Below the pieces are notes generated by a model. That model ran no database searches. It was given only the letters and a program-made list of their open reading frames with translations, and was not told the DNA's origin. From Pseudomonas sp. PDM16 (GTDB lineage Bacteria; Pseudomonadota; Gammaproteobacteria; Pseudomonadales; Pseudomonadaceae): a stretch of 64,000 nt of DNA. A program made the position numbers and the translations under genes. The DNA lies in the NCBI RefSeq assembly GCF_014851865.1, contig NZ_JACVAM010000009.1:40797-104796 (forward strand), given 5' to 3'. Below, one piece after another: positions 39,159 to 48,261 of the stretch (its first letter is position 1; every line of letters starts with the position of its first letter).

Positions 39159-39185
39159 AAGCCCGGCATATGCCGGGCTTTTTTG
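39159..39185 (+). terminator. rho-independent terminator after yggL
   Basis: An 8-bp stem GCCCGGCA / TGCCGGGC with a TA loop and six or more T. It lies between convergent genes and could serve the minus strand weakly. Confidence 0.9.
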
Positions 39186-39195
39186 TGCGTGCCTT

Positions 39196-42141
39196 TCAGG
39201 CCAGGCCGGCCTTGGCCAGGATCGTCGCCGTATCCACTGCGTCAATCTGTTCCGGTTGTAGATGGCGCGCCGCGTACTGCTGGGGAATGCCGCTGGCGAT
39301 GAACAGACCGAACAGCTCGGGATCGATGTGGGAGCCACGACACATACCAGCCATGATGGTGAGCGACTCGGTGAGCGTCTTGCCTCTCTTGTAGGGACGA
39401 TCTACTGCGGTCAGTGCCTCGAAGATGTCGGCAATGGCCATCATTCGTGCCGGCAGGCTCATTTCCTCGCGTTTCAGGCGCTTCGGGTAGCCAGTGCCAT
39501 CCATCTTCTCGTGGTGCCCCCCGGCGATCTCCGAGACGGTTGCCAGGTGCCGGGGGAACGGCAGGTGGTCGAGCATGCGGATGGTCTGCACGATATGGTT
39601 GTTGATGATGTAGCGCTCCTCGGCGGTGAGGGTGCCACGGGCGATGCCAAGGTTGTACAGCTCGCCGCGGTTATGCTTGTAGTGCGGTACATCGAGCTTG
39701 AAGCCCCAGGGGTTGTCGTCCGGGATCAGCTCTCCGTCCGGACGCTCCATGAGGTGCTCGGGCTTGTCGGCCAGTAGGCGTTCCTGAATCGGTAGCGGCG
39801 GCGCGGGGGTGCGTGCCTGGCGTTGATTTTCTTCCCAGGACACGCCGAGACGATCGTCCAGCGTGCGCACCCAGGTTCGAGCGCCGATGCTGCGCAGGCG
39901 TTCCAGATCGGCGTCGGCCATGGCCTCTCCGCCCAGGTTGCAACGGGCGATGAAGGCGAATTCGTCATCCAGCACGGCCAGCGTTTCGTCGCGCAGGGCT
40001 GCCAGTGAGGCCTCGTTGCCGCCAGTAGCCAGGCCTTCCCAATAGGCGATACAGGCGTCGCGCTTGAGCACCTCGAAGCGCATGCGTACCTCGTGGATTC
40101 GGTCGTAGATGGTCTCCAGCTTGGTGGCCTTGTCCACCACGTATTCCGGCGTGGTCACCTTGCCGCAGTCGTGCAGCCAGGCGGCGATGTGCAGAGCCTC
40201 CCACTCCTCGTCGCTTGGCCGGTAGTGACGGAATGGCTCGACATCGCTGTCGGCGGCCGCACGGGCGAGCATCAGGGTCAGCTCGGGTACCCGCTGGCAG
40301 TGACCACCGGTATAAGGGCTCTTGGCATCGATGGCACCCGCGATCAACTGGATGAATGCATCGAGCAGTTGTTTCTGCTGGTCCAGAAGTCGCTGGCTCT
40401 CGATGCACAGAGCGGCGACGCCCGAGACCGCCTCCACGTAGGCAATGCGTTGAGGACTTAGCATGGCCGCCTCTTCGCCGGTATCGCGGTGCAACAACAC
40501 CAGTACGCCGAGGGTTTCACCCTGGCGATTGTGCAGACCGGTGCAGACCAGATGGACGCGCGGGCTATCCAGTGCGTGCAGCAGGCCCTGAAAGCCTTCC
40601 GCCTGGTCGAAGCCAATGGAGATGACTCGTGTACTTCCGCCCTCTGCCGGTTGGCGGAGCCACTCCGGCAAGGTTGAGCCATCTTCGTACGTTGGTACTC
40701 GGTGCTTGTCCAGATCATGCTGTTCGTCAGTGACGAACAGACCATGCGGTTCCAGCGCCCCGGTACCTGCCTCGCGCAGGTAGAGCAGGCCGGCGCTGGC
40801 TTCGCTGAGTCCCACTGTCTCGCGAAGCACCCGGCGAAGCAGGGCATCGAAGCGGTTTTCGGCGGACAGGCTGGCGGTGATCTCGAGGAAGCTGGACAGG
40901 GTGTCCTTCATCTTCCCCATCGCCACGGCCAGTTGATCGATCTCCAGCACCGGCGAGCGTCCGCTGGCCGGGTGAGAGAAGTCGAAGCTGCGTATAGCCT
41001 CGGCTTCGGCGACCAGTGCTCGCAGCGGCTTGACCAGGATGCGTGACATCAGCCAGCCAAGTGGAATGCACAACAGCAGGATGGTCAGGGTCAGCACCGC
41101 GCCTTGCCAGCGGATGCGGTAGGCATCGGCCAGCAGCTCCTCTTCCGGTGCCAGCAATGCCAGGCGCAGGCCATTGGGGCCGCCTTCCTCTAGCTGGCTG
41201 TAGGAGACCTGCCACTGCTTGCCGGCCAGCTTCATCGCTCCCTCACGGTCCTTGTTTAGGTCGCGTTGGAACAGTTCTGCCAGGGCCGGGCTGAGCGCTT
41301 CGACCTGAATCAGGTGAGTGGTGCCATTGCTGACCACCAGCTTCTGCACGTCTGGATAGGCCACGGCGCCGCCGTCCGGTCGATACAGCACCACTTCGGT
41401 GGAGGGGGTGACCTTATGCCTGGCCAGGGTGGCCGAGAGATCGACCAGGGTCAGGTCGGCGCCGAGCACGGTGTTGCCGCTGCTGACCTGGGCCAGGGTG
41501 GTGCCGACGTCTTTGGTGGAGAAGAATGCATAGGGGTCCGTGGTGATCAGTGCACCACTCTCGCGAGCGCTCTTGTACCAGGTACGGGTGCGTGGATCGT
41601 ATTTCTCGCTGAGGTTCTGGCGGCGGGCGATCCAGTTCAGGTCGACATCGAAGTACTGTGATTCGGAGATCGGACGTGCGTCCCCATGCCGGTCGATGCT
41701 CCAGACCTGATAGGCGGCGTTGGCCGGTGCATCGAAGACCTGCTTGAGGCGATCGTCGCGCAGTGGTCGCACCATGAAGAAATCACCGTCCTCGTAGCCG
41801 ATGTACAGCGACGCCAGCTTGGGATTGTCACGCAGGGCCTGGGCGAACATCGGTAGCAGGCTCATGCGCTGGTAACTGTCGTGGGCCAGGTTGCGTTCAT
41901 TGAGCGCGAGCAGACCGAGCAGGTGGCGAATCGGCTGGTAGGTGTGCTGAAGGTCGGCCTCCACCTCTTCACGCATCTGGCTGAACAGCTGCTTGCTGCT
42001 GGAGAGGATGACCTGGGTAGTCTGGTAGTAGTTGAACAGGCCGAGGGCCATGCCGCTGCCAAGCAATAGCAGGGTGAACAGCACGCTGATATGGACGTGG
42101 AGTGGGAGGCGTCGTTCTTTGCTGAGAGTCTTGCCCTGCAT
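39196..42141 (-). CDS. sensor c-di-GMP phosphodiesterase: dCache-HAMP-GAF-HD-GYP
   Basis: 981 residues. A membrane helix near residues 18-38, a periplasmic double-Cache region to about 340 (DPRTRTWYKSARESGALITT), a second helix (345-365), HAMP, a GAF-like domain (about 440-600), and an HD-GYP output. The HD-GYP metal site has HDCGK at 657-661 and HHEKMDGTGYP ending at Pro886. Normal spacing between these motifs is about 70 residues; here it is over 220, so about 150 residues are inserted. It probably cuts c-di-GMP in response to a small ligand. Start 42141 is set by AAGGAG; an ATG 7 codons earlier has no such site. Confidence 0.9.
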   Translation of the reverse strand: MQGKTLSKERRLPLHVHISVLFTLLLLGSGMALGLFNYYQTTQVILSSSKQLFSQMREEVEADLQHTYQPIRHLLGLLALNERNLAHDSYQRMSLLPMFAQALRDNPKLASLYIGYEDGDFFMVRPLRDDRLKQVFDAPANAAYQVWSIDRHGDARPISESQYFDVDLNWIARRQNLSEKYDPRTRTWYKSARESGALITTDPYAFFSTKDVGTTLAQVSSGNTVLGADLTLVDLSATLARHKVTPSTEVVLYRPDGGAVAYPDVQKLVVSNGTTHLIQVEALSPALAELFQRDLNKDREGAMKLAGKQWQVSYSQLEEGGPNGLRLALLAPEEELLADAYRIRWQGAVLTLTILLLCIPLGWLMSRILVKPLRALVAEAEAIRSFDFSHPASGRSPVLEIDQLAVAMGKMKDTLSSFLEITASLSAENRFDALLRRVLRETVGLSEASAGLLYLREAGTGALEPHGLFVTDEQHDLDKHRVPTYEDGSTLPEWLRQPAEGGSTRVISIGFDQAEGFQGLLHALDSPRVHLVCTGLHNRQGETLGVLVLLHRDTGEEAAMLSPQRIAYVEAVSGVAALCIESQRLLDQQKQLLDAFIQLIAGAIDAKSPYTGGHCQRVPELTLMLARAAADSDVEPFRHYRPSDEEWEALHIAAWLHDCGKVTTPEYVVDKATKLETIYDRIHEVRMRFEVLKRDACIAYWEGLATGGNEASLAALRDETLAVLDDEFAFIARCNLGGEAMADADLERLRSIGARTWVRTLDDRLGVSWEENQRQARTPAPPLPIQERLLADKPEHLMERPDGELIPDDNPWGFKLDVPHYKHNRGELYNLGIARGTLTAEERYIINNHIVQTIRMLDHLPFPRHLATVSEIAGGHHEKMDGTGYPKRLKREEMSLPARMMAIADIFEALTAVDRPYKRGKTLTESLTIMAGMCRGSHIDPELFGLFIASGIPQQYAARHLQPEQIDAVDTATILAKAGLA

Positions 42142-42193
42142 TGTCTTACTCCTTGACAACATCCCAGGTCAGGCCAGAAGCATAGCCGCTTCG

Positions 42194-43243
42194 TTACTGC
42201 TGCGGCGGCTCCTCGCGGCGATTCAGCCACTGCTGCAAGCCATGCATCAGCAACGCCACCAGCATGGCCAGCACCACGCCGATCAGACTGTTGAACAGGC
42301 GCACCTGCGCCAGGTGCCAGTCGTGCGACAGGCTCTCGGCCAGCAGCACGAAGCTGATCGTCACCTGCAGCACGAACAGGCCATAGTGATGAGCCTGAAA
42401 TGCTCGGCTGAGCATGATCAATGGCAGGATGAACGCGACCATCAACGATGGACTCTGCAAGCTGTGGCCGAAGTAGATGAGCAGGGCAGAGGCGCAGAGG
42501 CTGGCCATGCTCAGTTGAAGGGCACGCACCAGGCTGCCGCGAATCTCAAGCTGCAAGGTGGCGATCAGCGCCAACGTCAACCAGTAGCCGCGTTGCAGTC
42601 CGGCCAGCTGCACGATCAGACCGGCCGCCGCGCAACCCAGGGTGCAGCCCAGCGCATGCAGGCGCCAGCGCTGCTCTGGGAGGCGCTTGGCATGGCGCTT
42701 GAGCACCTTGAGGATGGCCATGAGGCGCGGCATGTACGGCCACATACGCAGGCCGTGCATGCCGCGCAGGGCAAAGGCGAGCAGGGCGACCCAGAGGCCG
42801 CCGAGTACGAATAGCGCTGCGACCGCGTCGGCATTCTTCAGGCTCCCCAGCCCGAACTGTCCCTGGCCGAGGCACAGGCACACGGCCAGCCCGATGCCCA
42901 GTTTGCCTGCCTCGGTGCCGAAGCGCTGTAGCCACGCCAGGAGGAATCCATAGAGGGCGAACAGGCCGAGGCTGAGTGCCGGGTGGCTGGCCGCCCAGAA
43001 GCCGAGCCCTGCACTGCAGGCACCCAGCAGGGTGAGCAGCAGCAGGCGCAGCATGCCGAAACGGTGCAGCGGATTGGCCTGGGCCGCCTGGAAGGCACCT
43101 GCCGAGGCCCATAGGAAGCCCGGGTGACCGCTGAACAGCCCGAGCACCAGGGGGAGGGCGCAGCCCAGCCCCGCGACCACGGCGGGCCCCCAGGCCGGAG
43201 GCCCCGCATGCCAGCTGATCGCCTGCCTGAACAGCGCCTTCAT
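42194..43243 (-). CDS. FUSC family inner-membrane protein
   Basis: 349 residues with two groups of hydrophobic helices: residues about 17-155, and about 200-340, separated by a cytoplasmic basic loop (LKVLKRHAKRLPEQRW). The second half (GYWLTLALIATLQLEIRGSL) is the FUSC/YccS-like module of fusaric-acid or aromatic-acid exporters. No periplasmic adaptor is adjacent, so it may act alone. It starts 4 bp after the dgt stop, indicating an operon. Confidence 0.8.
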   Translation of the reverse strand: MKALFRQAISWHAGPPAWGPAVVAGLGCALPLVLGLFSGHPGFLWASAGAFQAAQANPLHRFGMLRLLLLTLLGACSAGLGFWAASHPALSLGLFALYGFLLAWLQRFGTEAGKLGIGLAVCLCLGQGQFGLGSLKNADAVAALFVLGGLWVALLAFALRGMHGLRMWPYMPRLMAILKVLKRHAKRLPEQRWRLHALGCTLGCAAAGLIVQLAGLQRGYWLTLALIATLQLEIRGSLVRALQLSMASLCASALLIYFGHSLQSPSLMVAFILPLIMLSRAFQAHHYGLFVLQVTISFVLLAESLSHDWHLAQVRLFNSLIGVVLAMLVALLMHGLQQWLNRREEPPQQ

Positions 43244-43247
43244 CGCA

Positions 43248-44579
43248 TCACACCGGGCTGGAGCGGCCGGTCATTTCCCGAGCCATTTCGGTGGCATAGC
43301 TGTCGGTCATCCCGGCGATGAAGTCGATCATGCGCAGGAACGACAGATACAGCGGCCAGCCTGGCTCCGGTGCGTAATGCGCCAGCAGGTCGAGGATGCG
43401 CCGGTTCTTGAACGACAGGCCGTTGCCGGCATGCTGCTCCAGTGCCGCGCCGCAGAAGGCGTTGAGCAGGATTTCCAGGGTGGTGTAGGCGCCGATCTCG
43501 TGCAGTGTCTTGCGCTTGTCCTGGAAGATCCGCTCGCGGGCCACGGCCTTGGCGCGCAACACGCAGCGCTTTGCAGGGCCGTGCATGTGCTCCACCAGAT
43601 CACCTTCAAGGGTGCCGCGCAACAGGTCTGGCTGCTGCTCGACGAAGGCACGGGCGGCGGCGTTGGTCAGGTGTTCGATGGCCTTGCCGCGCAGAATCGC
43701 CAGCTTGCGCCGACGCGAGTCACCGGGCCCGAGCTGGCGATAGGTTTCTGGCAGGTCATCACCGACCAGATCGAAGAGCAGGGCCTCGACTTCGGCGTAG
43801 TCGAGCAGCTCCATCTCCACGCCGTCCTCCAGGTCGATCAGCGCGTAGCAGATGTCATCCGCGGCCTCCATCAGGTACACCAATGGATGGCGTGCCCAGC
43901 GCTGCTTGTCGAGCTGTGGCAGGCCGAGCTTGGTGGCGATCTGCTCCAGACGCGGCAGTTCATTCTGGTAGCAGCCGAACTTGTGCTTCTTGTAGCCGAG
44001 CGCCTCGGCATGATGGGCGGTCCAGGGGTACTTCAGGTAAGTACCGAGGGTTGCGTAGGTCAGGCGCATGCCGCCATCGAACTGGTGGTATTCCAGCTGT
44101 GTCAGTACACGGAAGCCCTGGGCGTTGCCCTCGAAGCTGAGGAAGTCGCCTCGCTCGGCGTCGCTCATGTCGTCCAGCCAGCCCCGACCTGCAGCCTGCT
44201 GGAACCAGTGGCGTATGGCGTCCTCACCCGAGTGGCCAAAGGGCGGGTTGCCGATGTCGTGGGCCAGGCAGGCGGACTGCACGATCACGCCGAGGTCGCT
44301 CGGTGCGCACCAGGCCGGCAGTTCCTCGCGCAGCATCTCGCCGACGCGCATACCTAGCGAGCGGCCGACGCAACCGACTTCCAAGGAGTGGGTCAGGCGG
44401 GTGTGGATGTGATCGTTGCTGGAAACCGGATGGACCTGGGTCTTGCGTCCCAGGCGGCGGAAGGCGCCGGAGAAGATGATGCGGTCATGATCCTTGTGGA
44501 ACGGGCTGCGTCCCAGCTCGTCCGAGCTATAGACCGCTTTGCCGAGACGCTCGCGGGTGAGCAGGGTTTGCCAATCCAA
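43248..44579 (-). CDS. dgt: deoxyguanosinetriphosphate triphosphohydrolase
   Basis: 443 residues when started at the TTG at 44579, which follows a GAGGA site 8 bases upstream and gives a N-terminus LDWQTLLTRERLGK that resembles Dgt in other Pseudomonas. It hydrolyses dGTP and related nucleotides to deoxynucleoside and triphosphate. HD motifs are seen in HTRLTHSLEV and LAHDIGNPPFGHSGEDA. The longer frame to 44765 has an Arg/Pro-rich front and is rejected. It is followed by the FUSC gene on the same strand. Confidence 0.9.
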   Translation of the reverse strand: MDWQTLLTRERLGKAVYSSDELGRSPFHKDHDRIIFSGAFRRLGRKTQVHPVSSNDHIHTRLTHSLEVGCVGRSLGMRVGEMLREELPAWCAPSDLGVIVQSACLAHDIGNPPFGHSGEDAIRHWFQQAAGRGWLDDMSDAERGDFLSFEGNAQGFRVLTQLEYHQFDGGMRLTYATLGTYLKYPWTAHHAEALGYKKHKFGCYQNELPRLEQIATKLGLPQLDKQRWARHPLVYLMEAADDICYALIDLEDGVEMELLDYAEVEALLFDLVGDDLPETYRQLGPGDSRRRKLAILRGKAIEHLTNAAARAFVEQQPDLLRGTLEGDLVEHMHGPAKRCVLRAKAVARERIFQDKRKTLHEIGAYTTLEILLNAFCGAALEQHAGNGLSFKNRRILDLLAHYAPEPGWPLYLSFLRMIDFIAGMTDSYATEMAREMTGRSSPV

Positions 44580-44785
44580 GCGTTGTCCTCGTCGATGGGT
44601 GATCTGGCGCTCCGCCAGGCCGGAGGCCCTAGCTTCGGTGTTCGTGACGAAGCCCGCAAGTCCCGTGTTTCCCCCACTGGGCGGGCGACGGGCGGCAGGG
44701 GGCGGCGGGGATTTTTTGTGATCACGATGATATCGTCGTGCCATCGCGTACCGCCTGATAGCCATAACAAGAAGAGCATTCGCAC

Positions 44786-45898
44786 GTGATTTCAGAAGCT
44801 GCCTTACCCAAGGACTCGCAGCAGCAGTTGCGCATCCGTCGCTTCATGATGAGTGTGGCGATGTACGTCCTGGCCTGTGTGCCGCAGGGTGTGTCCCTCT
44901 ACAACGGTATTTCCCCGGCCTGGGTGATGCAGGTTTGGGTGGTGATCGCCATCGCCACCAATCTGGCTTTCTACCTGTTGTTCCATTTCGGCATCAACCT
45001 GCGCTTCCGTGATCCAAGCATGACCATGCCGCAGATGCTGGCGGCAATCGCGATGGTGCTGTTCACCCAGCTTTACGCCGGGGAGGCGCGTGGAGCCTAT
45101 CTCGTGGTGCTGTTGATCATCATGGTGTTCGGTTGCTTCAAACTGCACACGCGTGATCTGCTGGTGCTGAGTCTGCTGACCATCGTCGCCTACGCCCTGA
45201 CCCTGCCGCTGATCGAACGCATCGACGGAGAACACTTCAATCTGGCGGTCGAGATGGTGCTGTGGTGCAGCTTCTCGGCCTTCCTGCCGTTCATCTCGGT
45301 ACTCGGCGGCAGCATCAGTGAGCTACGCAAGAAACTCATGGCCAGCAATGCCCAGCTGCAGGAGGTACTGCAGCAGGTCACCGAGCTTGCCACCCATGAC
45401 GAGCTGACCGGGGTGTACAACCGGCGCTACTTGTTGGAGATGCTGCACCACGAGAAGAACCGCACCGATCGCGGTGGCGCGGGATTCTGCGTGTGCATGC
45501 TCGATCTCGACCACTTCAAGCGGATCAACGATACCTACGGCCACCCGGTCGGGGACGAAGTGCTAAAGACCTTCGCCGATACCGTGCAGCCGTTGCTGCG
45601 GAGCACCGATTTCTTCGCTCGTTATGGCGGCGAGGAGTTCATCCTGTTTCTTCCGCAGACCTCGCTGGAGATGGCTCAGCACTGCATCAAGCGTATCCAG
45701 GAGTCGCTGGCCGAGGCGACGTTCGCAGGACTGCCGAGCGGTGCCTGCGTAACCGCATCGATCGGCGTGGCCCAGTATTACCTGCAGGAAACCGTGCCAG
45801 CACTTATCGAGCGTGCCGACAAGGCGCTGTACCGGGCCAAGCAGAACGGCCGCAACCGCATGGAACTGGCGCCGTTCCACCGGCCGATCCTGATCTGA
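44786..45898 (+). CDS. membrane diguanylate cyclase
   Basis: 370 residues. Six predicted membrane helices (about residues 20-165) are followed by a short coiled linker and a GGDEF domain. The active-site motif reads RYGGEEF (Gly281 to Phe285), and the inhibitory site RSTD lies five residues upstream, so it should be active and feedback-controlled by c-di-GMP. DELTGVYNRR and LDLDHFKRINDTYGHPVGDE are also typical. The GTG start is set by an upstream AAGAG and by a family-like N-terminus; ATG at 44847 would cut into the first helix. It converges with the EAL gene. Confidence 0.92.
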   Translation: MISEAALPKDSQQQLRIRRFMMSVAMYVLACVPQGVSLYNGISPAWVMQVWVVIAIATNLAFYLLFHFGINLRFRDPSMTMPQMLAAIAMVLFTQLYAGEARGAYLVVLLIIMVFGCFKLHTRDLLVLSLLTIVAYALTLPLIERIDGEHFNLAVEMVLWCSFSAFLPFISVLGGSISELRKKLMASNAQLQEVLQQVTELATHDELTGVYNRRYLLEMLHHEKNRTDRGGAGFCVCMLDLDHFKRINDTYGHPVGDEVLKTFADTVQPLLRSTDFFARYGGEEFILFLPQTSLEMAQHCIKRIQESLAEATFAGLPSGACVTASIGVAQYYLQETVPALIERADKALYRAKQNGRNRMELAPFHRPILI

Positions 45899-45905
45899 TG
45901 TGGCG

Positions 45906-47069
45906 CTAGAAGCCCTTTGCGTCGATATCTATCAATAGCAGGCGACCTCCGCCGTCGATGAACTGGCCCGCCGTCAGGCAGTACTGGTTGCTGGTGGCAT
46001 CGCGGTAGGTGTTCGACAGGGTCAGCCGGCGCTCTTCCCAGCCTTCTGCCAACAGCTGATAGAAATAAGGTCGCCAGGACCAGTTGTGACCGACGTAGCG
46101 GGCGTCTTCGTGCCAGCGAAGCCCGTCCCACTGCAGGTTGGGACTGACTTGGGTGCCGTGGCGGTCGCATTGGTAGATGCGCAGTAGCCAGGGGTAGTCG
46201 GTTGGCTTCAGCAGCGAGTCCAGCCTGCCGCCGCGCTCGGCCCAGCGACGCACAAGCCCCATCAGCTCCGTCAGCTGCTGGCGCAGGTTCATCAGGCGGG
46301 CTCGCTCGGCCAACTTGTGTTGCACATACTGCTCGCGCAACTGGGCGAAGCGCTCGACGAAAGCATCGGCGGCGAAGAACGCCTCTTCGGGCTTGGCGAA
46401 CAGATAGCCCTGCACGTAGCGCGCTCCACATTCGAGCGCGAAGTTCAGTTCGGCCTCGGTCTCCACACCTTCGGCGATGATCCAGCAACCGGTCTTCTCA
46501 GCCATCTGCGCGAGGGCCTTGACCACCTCGCCGCTGGGGCCGCCTCGCGCTGCGGCCTGGAACAGACGCATGTCCAGTTTGAGGATATCTGGCTGCAGGG
46601 CCAGCACGCGATCCAGTTGCGAGTAGCCGGCGCCGAAGTCATCGATGGCGATGCGTGCCCCGGCCTCGCGATAGCGGGCGACCACATCGGCCAGTTTCTG
46701 GCTGTCTCCACTCAGCTCGGTGATCTCGAAGACCACCTGGCGCGGTTCTACGGCGTGGAGCTGCAGCTGCTTGAGGCTATGCAGGGCCTGGTTGGGGCGT
46801 AGCTGGGTGATCCAGCGTGGCGAGATGTTCAGGCTGAGGAACCAGTCTGCCGGCGCGAGTCGCATGCGGGCGAGGGCGTCGTCGCGAATCTGTCTGTCCA
46901 GGCGGCGCAGGTGAGCGGGTGAAACTCGTGGGTCGGTGAAAAGTGGCCCCACGGAGCGCAAGCTGCCGTCCTCCTGGCGCAGCCGCCCGAGGGCTTCGAT
47001 GCCGGCAATGCGCCCGGTGGCGGTGTCGATGAATGGCTGGAAGACTGCTACGGGTTGCCCGTCGATCAC
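45906..47069 (-). CDS. EAL-domain c-di-GMP phosphodiesterase
   Basis: 387 residues. The EAL domain (residues 1 to about 240) keeps the catalytic set: Glu25 in IEALGR, Asn in SLNISP, Glu in FEITEL, the DDFGAGYS loop, the Lys in LKLDMR, and Glu in IIAEGVETE. The C-terminal 140 residues (NLQWDGLRWHEDARYVGHNW) form a sensor-like region with similarity in style to periplasmic Cache modules, but there is no signal or membrane segment, so it is cytoplasmic. The GTG start follows AAGGA. It is the fourth gene on the strand after the yqjDEK-like set, 85 bp downstream. Confidence 0.9.
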   Translation of the reverse strand: MIDGQPVAVFQPFIDTATGRIAGIEALGRLRQEDGSLRSVGPLFTDPRVSPAHLRRLDRQIRDDALARMRLAPADWFLSLNISPRWITQLRPNQALHSLKQLQLHAVEPRQVVFEITELSGDSQKLADVVARYREAGARIAIDDFGAGYSQLDRVLALQPDILKLDMRLFQAAARGGPSGEVVKALAQMAEKTGCWIIAEGVETEAELNFALECGARYVQGYLFAKPEEAFFAADAFVERFAQLREQYVQHKLAERARLMNLRQQLTELMGLVRRWAERGGRLDSLLKPTDYPWLLRIYQCDRHGTQVSPNLQWDGLRWHEDARYVGHNWSWRPYFYQLLAEGWEERRLTLSNTYRDATSNQYCLTAGQFIDGGGRLLLIDIDAKGF

Positions 47070-47154
47070 GGACCATTTCCTTGCTCAGATGAAAAAACCT
47101 GACCGGCTGGACCGATCGTGTCCCATCGCTTTTGCAAGAATGCGGCCAAATGTT

Positions 47155-47472
47155 TCAGCGGTGCACTTCGACGATAGTCTTCTTCTGAGGCTGCAGGCCT
47201 CGTATCACCGGGTACAGCACCAATGCACTGCGGGCCAGTTTGCCAAATGTACCCAACCGGCTGCCGAACAAGGTGAGCATCACGCCGGCGGCGACCATCA
47301 GCGGAGTTTTCACATTGGCTGGCTCCCCCCGCCGCAGCTGCCTCAGCTGCTGCAGAGGATTGGTCAGTGGCTGGGCATGGTAATGCAATTGCTGGCGGTG
47401 CATCTCCATGCGCAGGCGGACCAGTTCCTTGCGCATGTCGCGGCGTGCCGCGCTGGAAAGCGATTGGCTCAT
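47155..47472 (-). CDS. YqjK-like small membrane-associated protein
   Basis: 105 residues, basic, with an N-terminal helix (AARRDMRKELVRLRMEMHRQ) and one hydrophobic segment (LMVAAGVMLTLFGS). Its position after the DUF883 and holin-like genes matches the third gene of yqjD-yqjE-yqjK in enterobacteria; the sequence resemblance is loose. Its ATG overlaps the upstream stop (ATGA). Function unknown. Confidence 0.7.
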   Translation of the reverse strand: MSQSLSSAARRDMRKELVRLRMEMHRQQLHYHAQPLTNPLQQLRQLRRGEPANVKTPLMVAAGVMLTLFGSRLGTFGKLARSALVLYPVIRGLQPQKKTIVEVHR

Positions 47473-47858
47473 GGCAATAAGCGCTCCTTGTTGCGTGCCA
47501 GTTCGGCCAGGGTGGCGCGGAAGGGCGATTCGCCGTCGCGTGCGAGGCGCATGGCCTTGAGCACGCAGGCTGCCAGCCCGACTGCATATACCAGGCACAA
47601 GCCGATGGCGGCGGGTACTCGGTATGTATCCCAGCAGAGGATCAGCACCAGGGCGGAAACACAGAGCAGAACCAGCAGACCGAAGATCAGGCTCAGGCCG
47701 GAGAAGACGAACAGACGGAACGAACGCGACTTCTCCTCCTGAAACTCGATACCGAGCAGCTCCAGATGGCCCTGCACCAGGCCGACCATGGCACCGCCCA
47801 GCTTCTTCAGAGAAGGCTTGGACGGCTCGGCGGCCGACTGCGGCTGCATGTCATCCAT
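47469..47858 (-). CDS. YqjE-like (phage holin family) membrane protein
   Basis: 129 residues. It has an N-terminal helix (LGGAMVGLVQGHLELLGIEF) and two membrane segments (SGLSLIFGLLVLLCVSALVL and IGLCLVYAVGLAACVL), the plan of the YqjE / putative actinobacterial holin-X family. It is not evidence for a prophage. ATG at 47858 is used; the frame can extend to 47912, overlapping the DUF883 gene. It starts 13 bp after DUF883. Confidence 0.82.
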   Translation of the reverse strand: MDDMQPQSAAEPSKPSLKKLGGAMVGLVQGHLELLGIEFQEEKSRSFRLFVFSGLSLIFGLLVLLCVSALVLILCWDTYRVPAAIGLCLVYAVGLAACVLKAMRLARDGESPFRATLAELARNKERLLP

Positions 47859-47871
47859 GGCGTGCCCAGCC

Positions 47872-48261
47872 TCAGCGACGGCCGGCCAGCAGGCCGAGCA
47901 GGAAGCCGACACCTGCTGCTACGCCGAGAGTCTGCCACGGATGCTGTTGCACGTACTCCTCGGTCTTGGCGACTGCCAGGCGGCCTTGCACCTCAAGAGT
48001 CTGCTCGGTGTCCTTGAGTACGACCTTAGCGCGGTCGATGTTGTTGCTAATGCGGGCGCGAAGCTCCTGTACCTGGACGCCCGCCACTTCCGAGGTCTGT
48101 TTCAGCAGGTTCTCGGTGTCGCTGACCAGGGCCTGGAACTCGGCAGACAGGGCATTCTGCGCGTTGCGCAGATTGCGTCGATGGGTTTCCTTGTCGATGT
48201 CCGGCGTAGTGCTGGCGGTGCTCTCGAAGCCGGAAAGATCGGTTTTTGCTGTGGTAGGCAT
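47872..48261 (-). CDS. DUF883 family protein (YqjD/ElaB type)
   Basis: 129 residues. An amphipathic helical body (LSAEFQALVSDTENLLKQTS, then RARISNNIDRAKVVLKDTEQ) ends in a C-terminal membrane anchor with QQHPWQTLGVAAGVGFLLG, the family hallmark. YqjD and ElaB of E. coli are stationary-phase membrane proteins that bind ribosomes. An AGGAGAG site precedes ATG 48261. It is the first gene of the yqjDEK-like operon. Confidence 0.9.
   Translation of the reverse strand: MPTTAKTDLSGFESTASTTPDIDKETHRRNLRNAQNALSAEFQALVSDTENLLKQTSEVAGVQVQELRARISNNIDRAKVVLKDTEQTLEVQGRLAVAKTEEYVQQHPWQTLGVAAGVGFLLGLLAGRR

Noticed and set aside
47469..47858. Phage holin hit as a sign of a prophage
   Set aside because: The protein is part of a yqjD-yqjE-yqjK-like host operon; no phage structural or integrase gene is near.
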